Assembly (NCBI RefSeq): GCF_000499845.2
Contig: NC_023749.2
Location: 26,492,375-26,556,374, forward strand
Reading direction: 5' to 3'
Length of the DNA: 64,000 nt
Origin: Phaseolus vulgaris
Taxonomy: Eukaryota > Streptophyta > Magnoliopsida > Fabales > Fabaceae
Under the pieces are notes generated by a model, which ran no database searches, was not told the DNA's origin, and worked only from the letters and a program-made list of their open reading frames with translations. Below, in pieces: positions 41,385 to 53,674 of this stretch. Each line of letters opens with the position of its first letter. Position 1 is the first letter of the stretch. The translations under genes were made by a program, and so were the position numbers.

Positions 41385-42522
41385 TGTACCGTCCCGTATC
41401 CGGGCGTTGACAAAGTCAAGGTCAAAGTCAACGTCGGGGGTCAAGGTCAACGTAAGGCGTCGCCAAGGTAAGGCGTCGCCTTGGTGAAGGCATCGCCCAG
41501 TTAAGGCGTCGCCCAACCAGGGCGTCGCCAAGGTCAGATATCACCAAGGCAAGGCAATCACAGTGTGGTTCCTCGATACCCATGGGTAGGAAAGACCATG
41601 GAGGGAGCGACGCCGTGGGAAGGCCTCAAGTCCCGATAATCCGGGGTAGTGATAAAGAGAAGAGAAAGGTGGCTTCAAGGCCATAGTGATAGCGCCAGTG
41701 TAGGGCAGGCTGACTCGTGAAGTGCCCCTGCCGCCCCAGAGACGCCCTTGGGATAGATACGACTCAAGAGGAGGGTCACGCCCTGGGTAGCCAGCTACAG
41801 GGTACGAGAGGAAGGCAGATACGCTCTCAAAGTGAGTGACTAGATGTTTGGAGGCATGAGTTGGCACCCAAAAAGTCACCTCTAGCGCAGATGCACTCCC
41901 AGGTAGGAGGACTCACATGAAGAAGTGCCCCCAGATGGGGTCACGGCGTTGTGAGGCCCTCCACGTGTACAACAACCAGGTTAGAATAGAAACGCCATTT
42001 TGTCAGGTACAAAGTAATTAAAGTTATTTAACACAATTTCCGTTTCGAGCGTTTAAGGTACTATAAATGCTCCCAAGCGTTATAAACGTCTTAAATGTGC
42101 TACGTTTTATAATTAAATGCGCTTTAAGGCGCTTTGAATGCGGGAGTAACTTAAATAGCGCTTTGAATGTTGGAAACGGGGTTCGAACTTTTGGCACATT
42201 TTCCAGAAACTCTCTAGTTGCTTGCTCGAGCCTTAAGGTTACGTACAAGGGACTAGGGAAAGATCTTTGCCAGAGGGAGAAAATATACACTAGACATAGT
42301 TTCCCTTTTACCACCTTCAGAGTGCCATACGCGGTGCTCCGATACGGAGGTGCATAGTTTTTGGTGTTTCTTGCTGGCTGACTTGAGCGTCGGAGTGCAA
42401 ACGGCCGCTAGGGCGCCCTTTTGTCCTTCTTTGCAGGAATCCACAGGTAACCAGTGGGAAGGAGTCCCTAGCTGACGGTCGAGGTCGCGCACGAAGACGT
42501 CCCAGGTCAACCGGACGGAACA
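41385..42522 (+). repeat. 5' LTR of element D (1138 bp)
   Basis: It starts TGTACCGTCCCGTATCCGGG and ends CCGGACGGAACA. GGCGTCGCC repeats at 41455-41545; TATA-like TATAAATG at 42062; shared Tat LTR block at 42380-42417. Confidence 0.9.
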
Positions 42523-42524
42523 TT

Positions 42525-42542
42525 TGGCGCCCACCGTGGGGC
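42525..42542 (+). promoter_or_regulatory. Primer-binding site of element D
   Basis: TGGCGCCCACCGTGGGGC two bases after the LTR, identical to the C site at 19250. Confidence 0.8.
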
Positions 42543-42619
42543 CGATATAAAACATTGGTCCCATCGCAAGTTTGAAATGATCTATCAGGTCACGATAACG
42601 ATTGAGAAAACAGTGAAGA

Positions 42620-43793
42620 ATGGCCACCACTAGATGAGCTACCGCACGCGCTACGGGAGAAGAAATGTCCATGCAGCAGGTCCTGGAGATAATGAGGGGG
42701 CTGCAGGATGATATGGCGGAGTCGAAGATAGAACAAGAACGCATGCAGGCGGATCTCGAAGCCTCGCATGTGAGGAACGAAGAGCTCCGTCGCGTTAATG
42801 AGGAGTTGCGCCGGGGTCTGAGGAACAACCAGGTGCAACGCGAGAACGAAGAGATGGAGCATCTCACCCCACCAAGAGAGTTTTCCACTCCCTTCTCGCA
42901 GGAGATCCTAGATGCGGCGATCCCCAACACCTTCGCAGGGCCCAAGGCGATTTTCACCGGGATGGAGGACCCCGAGGCGCATCTCACGGCGTTCCACACA
43001 CAAATGGTGTTAGTAGGCGGCTCTGACGCCGCAAGATGCAAGCTCCTCATGAGCACTTTGACGGGAATGGCCATGGATTGTTTTATCAGCCTTCCTAGCG
43101 GCCGTATCACCTCTTTTCAGCAGCTGTCCCGGTTGTTCAGAGAGCAATACCTGGCGAACAGGGCCCCGCCGTCGGTCTTCTACGATCTGTTTGATGTGAA
43201 GCAATACCAAGGGGAGAGTTTGAAGGAGTATATCAACCGCTTCGGGTCCCAAGTGGTGAAAGTGGGCACGTCGGAGGAGCCCATGATTGTGTATGCCTTC
43301 AGGAAAGGCGTGTGTCCCGACCCTTTTTGTGAATCTATTATTCGCAATCGCCCAAGGACTTTTGCTGAAATCCGGCGTCGGGCAGTGGAACATATCGCCT
43401 CCGAAGGAGAGGTGTGTGAGAAGCGAACCAGCGTCGTGCCCTCACGCCCGAGGGCACACACGCGGGTTCAGCCCGTCAAGGTCAACGAGACAACGACGGG
43501 AAGGAAGAAGTCACGGCGGTTTTTCTGGCGGAGGACCCACCGCCTCCCAGCGGAAGAAATACGCGAGGGGGGTCAACTCGATCGAAGAAAGGATCTCGGG
43601 TGAGCTATGGGAATCGGACCTCGTGTTCACGAGAGGGGATCTTCGAGATGTGGTGCCGTATGACAATGACCCCGTGGTCATTTCGGTTGTCACGGCTGGA
43701 AGAAAGGTGCACAGGGTTCTTGTCGACCAGGGAAGTTCAGCAGACGTTATGTTCTGGTCGACATTCAACAAGTTACGTTTGTCTCCCGACCTT
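42620..43793 (+). pseudogene. gag: D gag and protease start, internal deletion
   Basis: The likely start ATG 42620 is followed after five codons by TGA. The frame then reads MQQVLEIMRGLQDD, a coiled coil, EDPEAHLTAFHTQM, and the gag core to about 43500. There, roughly 330 bases present in C are missing, including the Cys/His box, and the frame changes. It resumes as GGFSGGGPTASQRKKYARGV, DLRDVVPYDNDPVVIS and the protease VLVDQGSSADVMFW near 43720-43760. Another frame change follows at about 43790. Without its Cys/His box this gag should not package RNA normally. Confidence 0.85.
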
Positions 43794-46700
43794 TGAGGCC
43801 CTACACAGGGTGCCTATATGGGTTTGCAAACAACCAGGTGGAAGTCCGCGGCTACCTGGAGTTGAGGACTACGTTCACGGATGGAGAGGCCTCACGTACC
43901 GAAAGCATCCGGTACTTGGTCGTGAACGCCCACTCCGCCTACAACATTTTGTTGGGCAGACCGGCGTTGAATAGGCTGAACGCAGTAGCCTCCACGCGCC
44001 ATATGAAGATGAAGCTGCCGGACCTCAGCGGCAAGGTGATAGTTATCAAGTCGGATTAGGAGGAGGCGCGGAAGTGTTATGAAAACAGCCTGAAAACGAA
44101 GAAAAGCGTGTTCATGGTGTTTGAGCGTCCACCCAGTGTGGACACATCGATGATTGAGGCGACGCCCACCGGGACAACGCCTGACGAGGCCACACCCGTG
44201 AGGGCGACGCCCGAGGTAGACACACTCATGGAGGAGGGACCTGACGGTACGGCGCCCGTGGAAGAGGCGGCGCCCATTCAGGATGATAGCAGGGACCAAC
44301 CGGCGGCTAACGCCGTGGAGAGGGAGATTGGCGGCAAAACGTTTAAGTTAGGGAGTTTGCTGAGCCAAGAAGAGCAGGAGGGGGTGGCAGAGGTGATTGC
44401 ACGCCACTTGGATAACTTCGCATGGTCTGCCTCGGATATGCCCGGCATTGACCCGGATTTCCTATGTCATCACCTCAGCATGGATGCAACGGTCTGCCCC
44501 GTGCGCCAAAGGAGGAGAAAGTTTAACGAGGAGAGGCAGCTGGTGGTAAAGGAGGAAATGCAAAAGCTGCTGAGTGCTGGCCACATCAGGGAGATTCAAT
44601 ACCCTGAGTGGTTAGCCAACGTTGTCCTGGTGAAGAAAGCGAATGGGAAGTGGAGGATGTGCGTGGACTTCACGGACTTAAATAAGGCGTGCCCGAAGGA
44701 CTCGTACCCACTACCCAGCATCGACGCGTTGGTGGATAGTGCATCTGGCTGCAAGGTGCTAAGCTTCCTGGATGCGTTCTCGGGATACAACCAGATTAAA
44801 ATGCACCCGAGAGATGAGAGCAAAACTGCATTCATGACAGAGACTTGCAGTTACTGCTACAAGGTGATGCCTTTTGGGCTGAAAAATGCGGGCGCCACCT
44901 ACCAAAGGCTGATGGACAAGGTCCTGGCGCCCATGTTAGGGAGGAATGTCTACGCCTACGTGGATGATATGGTCGTGGCGTCGCAAGATAGGACACATCA
45001 TTTGGCAGACCTAGAGGAATTGTTCGTCACTATATCCAAATATCGCCTCAAACTAAACCCTGAGAAGTGTGTCTTCGGGGTAGAGGCCGGTAAGTTCCTA
45101 GGTTTCATGCTCACGGAGAGGGGAATAGAGGCGAACCCCGACAAATGCGCAACGATTATCGCCATGCGAAGCCCGACGTCAGTAAAGGAAGTGCAGCAGC
45201 TGACGGGGCGGATGGCGGCGCTCTCAAGGTTTGTTTCCGCCGGGGGAGAGAAGGGGCACCCATATTTCCAGTGCCTCAAGAGAAATAGTCGCTTTGCATG
45301 GACTGACGAATGCGAAGCGGCTTTCATTAAGTTGAAAGAATACCTGGCGACGCCACCGGTCCTCTGCAAACCGGTAACAGGCGTGACCCTCCGGCTGTAC
45401 TTCACGGTGACAGAGCGGGCTATCAGGTCTGTGCTGGTCCAGGAGCAGGACCAGAGTCAAAAGCCCATTTATTTCGTGAGCAAGGCATTACAAGGCGCGG
45501 AGACGAGATACCAGGCGCTGGAGAAGGCAACGTTAGCAGTGGTGTTTTTAGCCAGGAGGCTCCGTCATTACTTCCACAGCTTTACGGTGGTAGTGAAGAC
45601 AAACCTCCCTATACAGAAGGTGCTGCAGAAGCCTAACGTGGCTGGAAGAATGGTGCGCTGGGCGGTGGAGTTGTCAGAATTCGACATCCAGTATGAGCCT
45701 AGAGGATCCATCAAAGGGCAAGTATATGCAGATTTTGTGGCAGAACTCTCGCCCGGAGGTGTACAAGAGGTGGAGGTGGGCTCACAGTGGTTGCTCTCGG
45801 TTGATGGCTAATCCAACCAACAAGGGAGTGGTGCGGGAATAGTCTTGGAGGGACCCAATGGTGTGCTGATTGAGCAAGCTCTGCGCTTCGCCTTTAAGGC
45901 AAGTAATAATCAGGCTGAATACGAAGCTCTGATCGCAGGAATGCTCCTGGCCAAGGAGATGGGCGCGCAAAATCTCTTGGTGAAAAGCGATTCCCAGTTG
46001 ATTACTGGGCAGGTGTCTGGTGAGTTCCAGGCGAAAGACCCGCAGATGGTGGCGTATCTGAAATACGTCCAACTATTGAAGGGAGCATTTAACGCTCTTG
46101 AGCTGATACATGTCCCAAGGGAGCAGAAAGCCAGAGCCGACCTGCTTGCCAAGCTGGCCAGCTTAGGAAAGGGGGGTAGACAGAGGACAGTGATCCAAGA
46201 GACGCTCAAAGCTCCACGTAAATTCGTGGAACATAACAGAGTGGATGTCTTCCAGATCTGTACATCAAGAGGGAGTCCAAGGAGTCATCGCTCTTTGACC
46301 CAAGATACACTGAAGACGCCCCGCATCAGCACATACGCGGACACGCCCGAAGAAGGAAGGCAAATGCAGGTATGTGCCCTAGCCAAAGGAGACACCTGGA
46401 TGACGCCATACAGACGGTACCTGGCGGATGGGGCTCTCCCAGTGGAGCCTGAAGAGCGTAAGAAGGTCAAGAGAAATTTCGCAAGATACACTCTGGTAGA
46501 CGGAGTGTTGTTCAGGCACGGTTTCACTCACCCTATCTTAACGTGCGTAAGTGGCGACAAGTGTACCAGAATAATGGCGGAGCTCCACGAAGGTATTTGC
46601 GGGAACCACGTAGGGGGAAGGTCCTTAGCCTCCAAGGTGATACGCGTAGGCTTCTTCTGGCCAACGGTAAAAGAGGATTGCGCGTGCCACGCCCAGCGCT

Positions 46701-46998
46701 GCAAGCAATGTCAAAAACACGCTGACTGACACAAGGCGCCGCCAGAAGAGCTGCGATCCATATACAACCCGTGGCCTTTTCATACCTGGGGGATTTACAT
46801 CCTAGGTCCGTTGGCGATAAGGCAGATAAGGTACTTGATCGTTGCCATCGAGTACTTCACCAAGTGGATAGAGGCGGAGCCCGTGGCCCAGATCACTGCG
46901 CACAAGGTGCAACACTTTGTGTGGAAGAACATTGTGTGCCGTTTTGGCGTACCTAGGCGGCTGATATCCGATAATCGAACCCAGTTCGCTAGTCAGCA
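43794..46998 (+). pseudogene. pol: D pol: protease tail, RT, two RNase H domains, half integrase
   Basis: Frame 2 throughout, with TAG 44057-44059, TAA 45809-45811 and TGA 46727-46729. Visible are YGFANNQVEVRGYLELRT, a spacer rich in ATPxxATP repeats (about 44140-44270), RT with YVDDMVV near 44960, RNase H, and the second RNase H starting VDG at the TAA. The integrase HHCC finger is followed by WGIYILGPLAI, where the first catalytic Asp is Tyr and two residues are missing, then LISDNRTQFASQQL. At about 46999 the integrase stops and LTR-like 77-bp-repeat sequence follows. The last third of integrase, including the catalytic Glu, is deleted. Confidence 0.9.
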
Positions 46999-47669
46999 GT
47001 TGTTGGCGGCGTCGCCTCCGCGATACCCACAGGTAGTAAAGACTGTGGAGGGAGACGAGATCGCCAAACGCCAGTGGACCGCTGACAGGGTTGTTCCCCG
47101 ACACCCATGGGAAGGAAGGACCGCGGAGGGAACGACCCCCCAGAGCACTCGGCGTTTTTAGACACCCTGGGACGATACGGCGCTGCTGTAGCAGGCCTCT
47201 CCTTGGGCGTGGGCGCCAGGCACCAAGAATCAAGGGATAGATCGCTTTGGTGTTTGAGACACCCCATGCACGATACGGCTCCGTTAGGCAAGCCTCTCCA
47301 CGGGCGTGGGCATCGACGCGTGACCTTATCCCAAGCGCCTAGGACCCGGAGTAGGTCTCAACTTTCGCGTTGCGGCAATGGTAAAGCCACTGACGCCTTC
47401 ACGAAGCAAAGGCGTCGGGCATACAGGGTCGCCCAACGCAGCGAAAGAAACGGGTAGAGTACAGGAAAAACGATCGAAGCACATGAAGGCGAAAAAATGA
47501 GGGTAAAATCATACAGGCGGAATTTGATAACTCAAAGGTACAAAAATTGTCATGCAAAACCCACAGTTGTGACGAAAGTGCAAATAGTTCAAAGAATTAC
47601 AAGTTTATCAAAGAGGGTAAAAAACAAGACAAAGCGCAAAGGAATAAGGTGGTGGTCGAGGGCGGCGGT
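46999..47669. other. LTR-like spacer of D, fused to cut integrase
   Basis: It begins GGCGGCGTCGCCTCCGCGAT, matching the start of the 77-bp unit of A (5369). It continues with single blocks alignable to 5640-5900, then AT-richer sequence before the antisense gene. No gene is seen. A deletion from mid-integrase to this spacer explains the junction; A keeps the missing 2.5 kb (2680-5370). Confidence 0.7.
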
Positions 47670-49935
47670 TCAATCATCCAGCTCCAAGGGCACGACCTTC
47701 CCGTCAACGATGTGATGAGTGGAATCGCAGTTGGAAACGTCGATTCACGGGTTCTCGCAGAAGGCCTGGGCCAGAGCCTCTTTGAACCCTTCCTCGAAGG
47801 TGCCCGCCATGTTATTGATAAGGGTCTTCTTGTCCTTCTCTAACTCCTCAATGGTGGCGTCCCCAGAAGCTACCTGCTTCTCCAAAGCCTCTTTCACCAC
47901 ACGGAGCCGGCTGACCTTGATCTGCAGTTTTTCGTAGTCAACCTGGAAAAGGCCCAAAGCCTTGGCCTGAGTAGCCATCTCCCCCTCCATCCGCTCCAGT
48001 TCGTCAGCCTGCCCACAACATCGGTCCTTCAAGTCCTTTTGAACTTCTTCGTAAGGTTCGACTATCTCTTGGAGGCTCGTTACTTGAACTTGGAGGGTGA
48101 CTTCCCGAGTGTAGAAGTCGGCCTGAAGCTCCACCGCCTCTGCCAGTTGTTTTTCAGCCTCCTCTTTGGCCTCTTGCGCCAGCTTCAGAGTGGTTTGGTA
48201 GGCCTCGTTTTGGCATCCCAAAGTTTTCTTTCCTCCTCCAGGGCAGCTACCCTTGTTTCTAAGGCCTGAAGGGTTTGAGTCTGCAAAACAGCGTTTCTAG
48301 CTTGGGCACGCCATTCAAGGGCCACCGCCAAGAAGGCTCCCAAGTAGAAGGGCATTCCCTCCTTCCTGTCGGAGCCTTCTGGCATTGATCCCCCACTGAA
48401 GCCCCTCATCAGATGCATGATTGGAGGAGGGATGGAAATAAGATCTGGGGCGGCGGCGACAGAGGCGGGAGCAACGGAGACCTCTGCCGGTGGTAGGGGT
48501 GGAGCAGATTTGGCCCCTTCGCCTGTTTCCTCTTGGACCATTGTGGGAGGGAGAGAGGTAGCACTTGGAGGGTTGTCCCTGAAGGAATTCCCTCCCTGGG
48601 GCGACGCCGCTGGCAGAATGGGAACCCTCGTAGCCTTTCTCCTCTTGAAGACTAGCCCACCGTTAGAGTCTTCGTCATCGGAGATAATCTCCAACACCCT
48701 TTTTCCTTTGTCAAGGGGGGTTGGAGCAGGTGATGAAGCCACGGCCAGTGGGACGGCAGCAATGGGCGGAGGAGAGCCGGATGTGTGAAGTGGTTGTGGG
48801 CTATGTGAGGATGGTGAAGATGAGCCTAGTGGGGCTTCGGTAGTGGTTGGTGGTGGTAAAGGCAGGGTGAATGAGGGGTTTGGGTCAGTAGCAGGGGCGG
48901 AGGAGGCGCCAGCCTTGGCAGCACGAGCGGCCTTCATCGCTTTCGCCAAAACCATCCTCTTGGAGGCATCCATCACTGATCCTACGTTCAGGTAAACCAA
49001 ATAGCAGAAGTTAAGACCAAAGCAGTTATACAAACCCACAAAACGCGTAGATGAATGAGACATAAGGCACTTAGCACGAAGGAAAAACAGATGGAAGAGG
49101 CCAATAGAGCAAGCATGAAGCAGTAAAATGCAGATAACAGAAGACAATAAGAGAGGAGTCTCCCTACCAAAGTAGGTGGTCAGGGAGTGGGCATTGTACT
49201 CGCTTGCGATGAGCTTCAGCGTGTCGAAGACAATCCCCAGGCCAGCCAAGGCCTTGCATACCTCCCTATCAGCAGGGGATAGCTCATTCAGGGCCTTGGC
49301 CTTGAGCAGCTTGGGGTGCTCTGTCCAGTACAGGGGAAAGCCATCCAAGGCTGTAGGGTCATGCTTGGCGCAGCATACCCTGAAGAATTTTCCCTTCTAG
49401 CCCTTGTACGAGTTATGGAAGAGGGAAAGGAGGATCCTACTCGCGATCCCGGAGAAGCTCACCCAAAAGCTTTTCCCCTGTTTCTTCACATCGAAGAAAT
49501 GTAAGAAGACATCCACAAAGGGAAGGATGCCTAGATATCCGCAAAGAATTTGGAAGGCCCGAACGAATGCCCAGCTGTTGGGGTGTAGCTGGGCCGGGGC
49601 TGTGTTGATCTCTGTAAGAAGTTCCCTTTCGAAGGGCGTGAACGGAAGGCGCACCTCGACGCGTTTAAATACCGTTTGATACATGAAAAAGAAAGGGTTC
49701 CCCTTCCTGGGTCTGTCATCCACGCAAACAGGTTCCCCAGGCCTGCATCATGGGTGCGGCAGAAGGCGTTAAAATTGTATAGGTGGGGATCACCGCGATG
49801 GTTCTCCAAGTCCTTCATGGTCGTTAGAGTGGTGCATTCGCTTAAAAGCACGTCGGGGGCCCATGAATAGAAGGCTTTATAGTTGGTCTTGGGGGTCTTG
49901 GGGGGAGAACCAGACTTTGAGTTCGGGCGCACCAT
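47670..49935 (-). pseudogene. Antisense gene of D, two exons, several breaks
   Basis: Exon 1 runs from ATG 49935 (MVRPNSKSGSPPKTPK, YSWAPDVLLSECT) to about 49168. It has a frame change near 49740 and a TAG at about 49397-49399 where sisters have Trp. Shared motifs: FERELLTEINTAPAQLHPNS, WAFVRAFQILC, VFLHFFDVKK, DGFPLYWTEH. The intron is about 49167-48982 (GTAGGGAG to AACGTAG). Its length, about 186 nt, keeps the frame and has no stop, so a retained form would also be readable. Exon 2: SVMDASKRMVLAKAMKAARA, Pro-rich linker, KGKRVLEIISDDEDS, KRRKATR, a frame change near 48200, coiled coil, TGA in place of Gly after CENP, and the tail VDGKVVPLELDD. It is the longest second exon here. Confidence 0.84.
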
Positions 49936-49977
49936 GATGCGGATAAATAACTGGAGAAAGAGGAAAGGAAAGAGGAA

Positions 49978-51028
49978 GTGTCGCCTTGGTGAAGGCATCG
50001 CCCAGTTAAGGCGTCGCCCAACCAGGGCGTCGCCAAGGTCAAATATCACTAAGGCAAGGCAATCACAGTGTGGTTCCCCGATACCCATGGGTAGGAAAGA
50101 CCATGGAGGGAGCGACGCCGTGGGAAGGCCTCAAGTCCCGATAATCCGGGGTAGTGATAAAGAGAAGAGAAAGGTGGCTTCAAGGCCATAGTGATAGCGC
50201 CAGTGTAGGGCAGCCTGACTCGTGAAGTGCCCCTGCCGCCTCAGAGACGCCCTTGGGATAGATACAACTTAAGAGGAGGGTCACGCCCAGGGTAGCCAGC
50301 TGCAGGGTCCGAGAGGAAGGCAGATACGCTCTCAAAGTGAGTGACTAGATGTTTGGGGGCATGAGTTGGCACGCAAAAAGTCACCTCTAGCGCAGATGCA
50401 CTCCCAGGTAGGAGGACTCACACGAAGAAGTGCCCCTAGATGGGGTCACGGCGTTGTGAGGCCCTCCACGTGTACAGCAGCCAGGTTAGAATAGAAACGC
50501 CATTTTGTCAGGTACAAGGTAATTAAAGTTATTTAACACAGTTTCTGTTTCGAGCGTTTAAGGTATTATAAATGCTCCCAAGCGTTTTAAACGTCTTAAA
50601 TGCGCTACGTTTTATAATTAAATGCGCTTTAAGGCGCTTTTGAATGCGGGAGTAGCTTAAATAGCGCTTTGAATGTTGGAAACGGGGTTCGAACTTTTGG
50701 CAAATTTTCCAGAAACTCTCTAATTGCTTGCTCGAGCCTTGAGGTTACGTACAAGGGACTGGGGAAAGATCTTTGCCAGAGGGAGAAAATATACACTAGA
50801 CATAGTTTCCCTTTTACCACCTTCAGAGTGCCATACGCGGTGCTCCGATACGGAGGTGCATAGATTTTGGTGTTTCTTGCTAGCTAACTTGAGCGTCGAA
50901 GTGCAAACGGCAGCTAGGGCACCCTTTTGTCCTTCTTTGTAGGAATCCACATGTAACCAGTGGGAAGGAGTCCCTAGCAGACGGCCGAGGTCGCGCACGA
51001 TGACGTCCCAGGTCAACCGGACGGAACA
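49978..51028 (+). repeat. 3' LTR of D, first ~90 bases missing
   Basis: From 49981 the sequence follows the 5' LTR from about 41467 (CGCCTTGGTGAAGGCATCGC) to the end GGACGGAACA. The LTR start, the polypurine tract and the leader of the antisense gene are deleted, so the antisense ATG lies only about 45 bases from the LTR. Shared Tat block at 50886-50922. Confidence 0.88.
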
Positions 51029-51102
51029 ATTTCACCACCTTCAAAGGGGCTGGCCGAACCTCCCCATTTCCACACTCTTCATGCACCTTCAAGGTCACCA
51101 CA
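51029..51102 (+). repeat. F-type LTR I, right part
   Basis: After the target copy ATTTC the sequence (GGGCTGGCCGAACCTCCCC, CATGCACCTTCAAGGTCACC) is the U5 of an F-type LTR, continuing 40841-41384. It stops at the next LTR start (51103). Confidence 0.72.
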
Positions 51103-51814
51103 TGATGGAGGAGGGCCAAGCACACCTCACCATGGAGGCCAAGACCCAAGACTAGACCGTGATGAGCGTCTAGACTCAAGGAGAGAGCGTCTAGGACGTG
51201 ATGAGGGCAGGCTACACATAGAGCGTCTAGGAGGAGGCCTAGACCGTCTAGGCCCTATTACAAGGTCAATGGCTAAGCATATTCACGCCCACACGGACCT
51301 AGCCACAGATGGAAGAGAGAAGACCTTGTATATGTTACATGGAGGCCCATTAGGGGTGGCTTAGTAATTAGGGTAGTGTTAGAAAGCACAAGTTTGTCTT
51401 ATATGTGATTTACCCTAGATTTGTGCACTTTCTAGAACCTTAGCACACATGACCGGCCATGTGCCATGTGCCTTGTCATTTGCATTTCATTTTGCTCCAA
51501 TTTGATGTGTAATTAGCTTAGCTTTCACTGCCCATTAGCCTATAAAAGGGAAGGCCATCTCTTGTATTTTTCAAGATTATTGTGAGTAAAGTTATGCTAC
51601 CAACATTGTGCCATGCTTTGCTTCTACCTAGTTTCTAGGCTCTAATCTTCATCTTCCTCACTTACCATAGGGCTGGCTAAACCTCCCTAATCCCATACAT
51701 ATCATGCACCTTCAAGATCACCATAGCTCCTAGAAGGATCTTGCACATACACATCCATGGCTTCCGCACCATCTTTCACATGATTCTAAGAAGAGCTTCA
51801 TGAATTTGCCATCA
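51103..51814 (+). repeat. 5' LTR of element H (712 bp)
   Basis: It starts TGATGGAGGAGGGCCAAGCA and ends TTTGCCATCA. GAGCGTCTAG motifs are at about 51155-51230. TATA box TATAAAAG at 51541. U5 shared with F1 and I. Confidence 0.87.
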
Positions 51815-51816
51815 TT

Positions 51817-51829
51817 TGGTATCATGAGC
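51817..51829 (+). promoter_or_regulatory. Primer-binding site of H (tRNA-Met type, TG inserted)
   Basis: TGGTATCATGAGC, two bases after the LTR. It differs from the F1 site TGGTATCAGAGC by two inserted bases, the same change as in Gm. Confidence 0.75.
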
Positions 51830-53674
51830 ATAGGTTCTTCAAAGATGAGTTGTTCATGGTCTTTTCATTTCTAGTTCTTCTTTATTTCATGTTGTTCATC
51901 TTGTTTCCATAATTGTCTTGTTGTTTTTTAAATTTTAATTTGTTTTGGTGTGCTATTTGGAAGATCCAATCGGTGCACTTTGTTCAATTGATCTTGAACA
52001 ATTCTTGTGCAATTTGTTATAGGATTCCATACACCTTTGAGTTGCTGTTTTCTTTTAGGTTTTTGAGTCTTTATTGCACTTTTAATTTTGGTTCATATTA
52101 TGCTCTTTGAGTCTTTAATTTCTGAATCCATATATGTTTTGTCAAGTCATGTTCATCCACAATGTCATCAATTCATAGTAGTCCTTTGTTTGGCTTGATT
52201 GTTTCTTGATTTTGGGTATTTTTGCTTACTTTAAAACTGCTGTGATATTGATCTTTTGGTGCCTTTTACTTTTAGTTTGAGTTCATATTTGTGTTTAGAT
52301 CCTACACAAATTTTATTTCACAAACTCCATTGTGTTTAAATTTTGGTCTCTTGCTGTTTTTGTTTCCAGTTTTATTTTCCAGAATCCCCTGTTTTACATT
52401 CTCTGTGCTGGCTGTTTTGTTCCAGAAAATTATTTTCACTCATAAGAAATTTTTGATTCTCTGGAATATGCAAGATTAGGCTGTTACAGAAAATACAAAA
52501 AAAGAATCAGCCCAAAAGAGTCAATAGAAAAAAAATGATAAATATTTTAAAATCAGTGTGCAAATCTGGGCGCTACAGTTGGCGTAACTGAACACTGAAA
52601 TTGAAAAAATTATTAAAAACAAATGGCTCATGCGTTTGGAATGATTCAAAAGCCAGATTTTATTTAAGATCTTGAATATCTTGCATATCAATTTTCAGAG
52701 GCAAATTCCAAAAGGGCAGCTCAGCATAAATTGGTGAAAAACACGTTCTCTGGCACACAACAATTTTCCAGTGTTGCTGTTTTTTATTTTGTAATCTAAT
52801 TCAAGTGCTATTCTTAAGATTGTTTTGTGTGCCTACCTTTATTTGAGTACCTTTATTTGCTTGTCTAATATTCTTGGAACTCTTTCTAGTTGTCACAATC
52901 TAACTCCATTTTTGTGGTACTATTTTCTTCAATTAATTTGTTTCTTGCTTTTATTCTTTGACCTCTAAATTTGGTGCTGGAATTTATTCTCTTTTGGTGC
53001 TTGATTGAGTGGAAATTTGACTTGGGTAAGGTCTAGTCTTCTTGATAGGTGCTGGAATTGGAGAATTAGGACCTTCATTCTAAGGGGAACAAAGACAAAG
53101 GCAGAATCAAACACTTCCCAAAACACCACAAACACTTGGAGGGCCCAACAAGCAAAGACAACCAAGGAAGTGCCAATTGCAAAAAGATGATCAACAAAGG
53201 GAGTTTTTCTTAATTTCTTTGCAGCTTAGTTTGTGTTAATTACTTCTTAATTACGTGCTTAGATGGTGAGTGTGTCTTCAAGGGCTCAAAGTGTCCAAGA
53301 AGCCTCACCTAGGGCCGACTAGTGTAGAGTTTTTAATTAGCAACTGTTAATTATTTTTAATTACATAACTTGCTTCTTTAGCTACGCTTTGCATGTGTGG
53401 TTGGCTTGTTTAAGCTTTGTTAAATCCTCTAGCTTTATTAAGTAGTTAGCTTGCATTGTTTTCTTGCATTGAAAATCTGATTTCTCAACATCATTGTGTT
53501 CTAAGTAGTTTACTAAGAGAAAGCTTTGTGTGAAGACATTGAGTTTTTTGCTGAGGCAAAGGCTTGGTACTTAAGTAGTCCTTTGTGACTCACCTCCCTT
53601 ACCTGGAAAACTACCTTCTTTGACTTTCCTAAATTTTCTCAAGGTAAAATATTTCTATACACAAAACTTTAGCC
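51830..53674 (+). other. Untranslated leader of H
   Basis: T-rich, without a supported gene, and closely alignable with the F1 leader (32082-33897). It ends with a TTAGCC directly before a gag ATG at 53675. Confidence 0.7.

Larger units (their letters stand above)
41385..51028 (+). mobile_element. Tat-clade element D, A family, heavily broken
   Basis: 5' LTR, primer site, decayed gag-pol, shortened 3' region, antisense gene and a 5'-truncated 3' LTR. Flanks ATTTT (41380-41384) and ATTTC (51029-51033) are a target duplication with one change. The two sides join into one F-type LTR. The LTRs differ by roughly 3 in 100 bases over the part I compared, so D is older than C. Confidence 0.9.
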
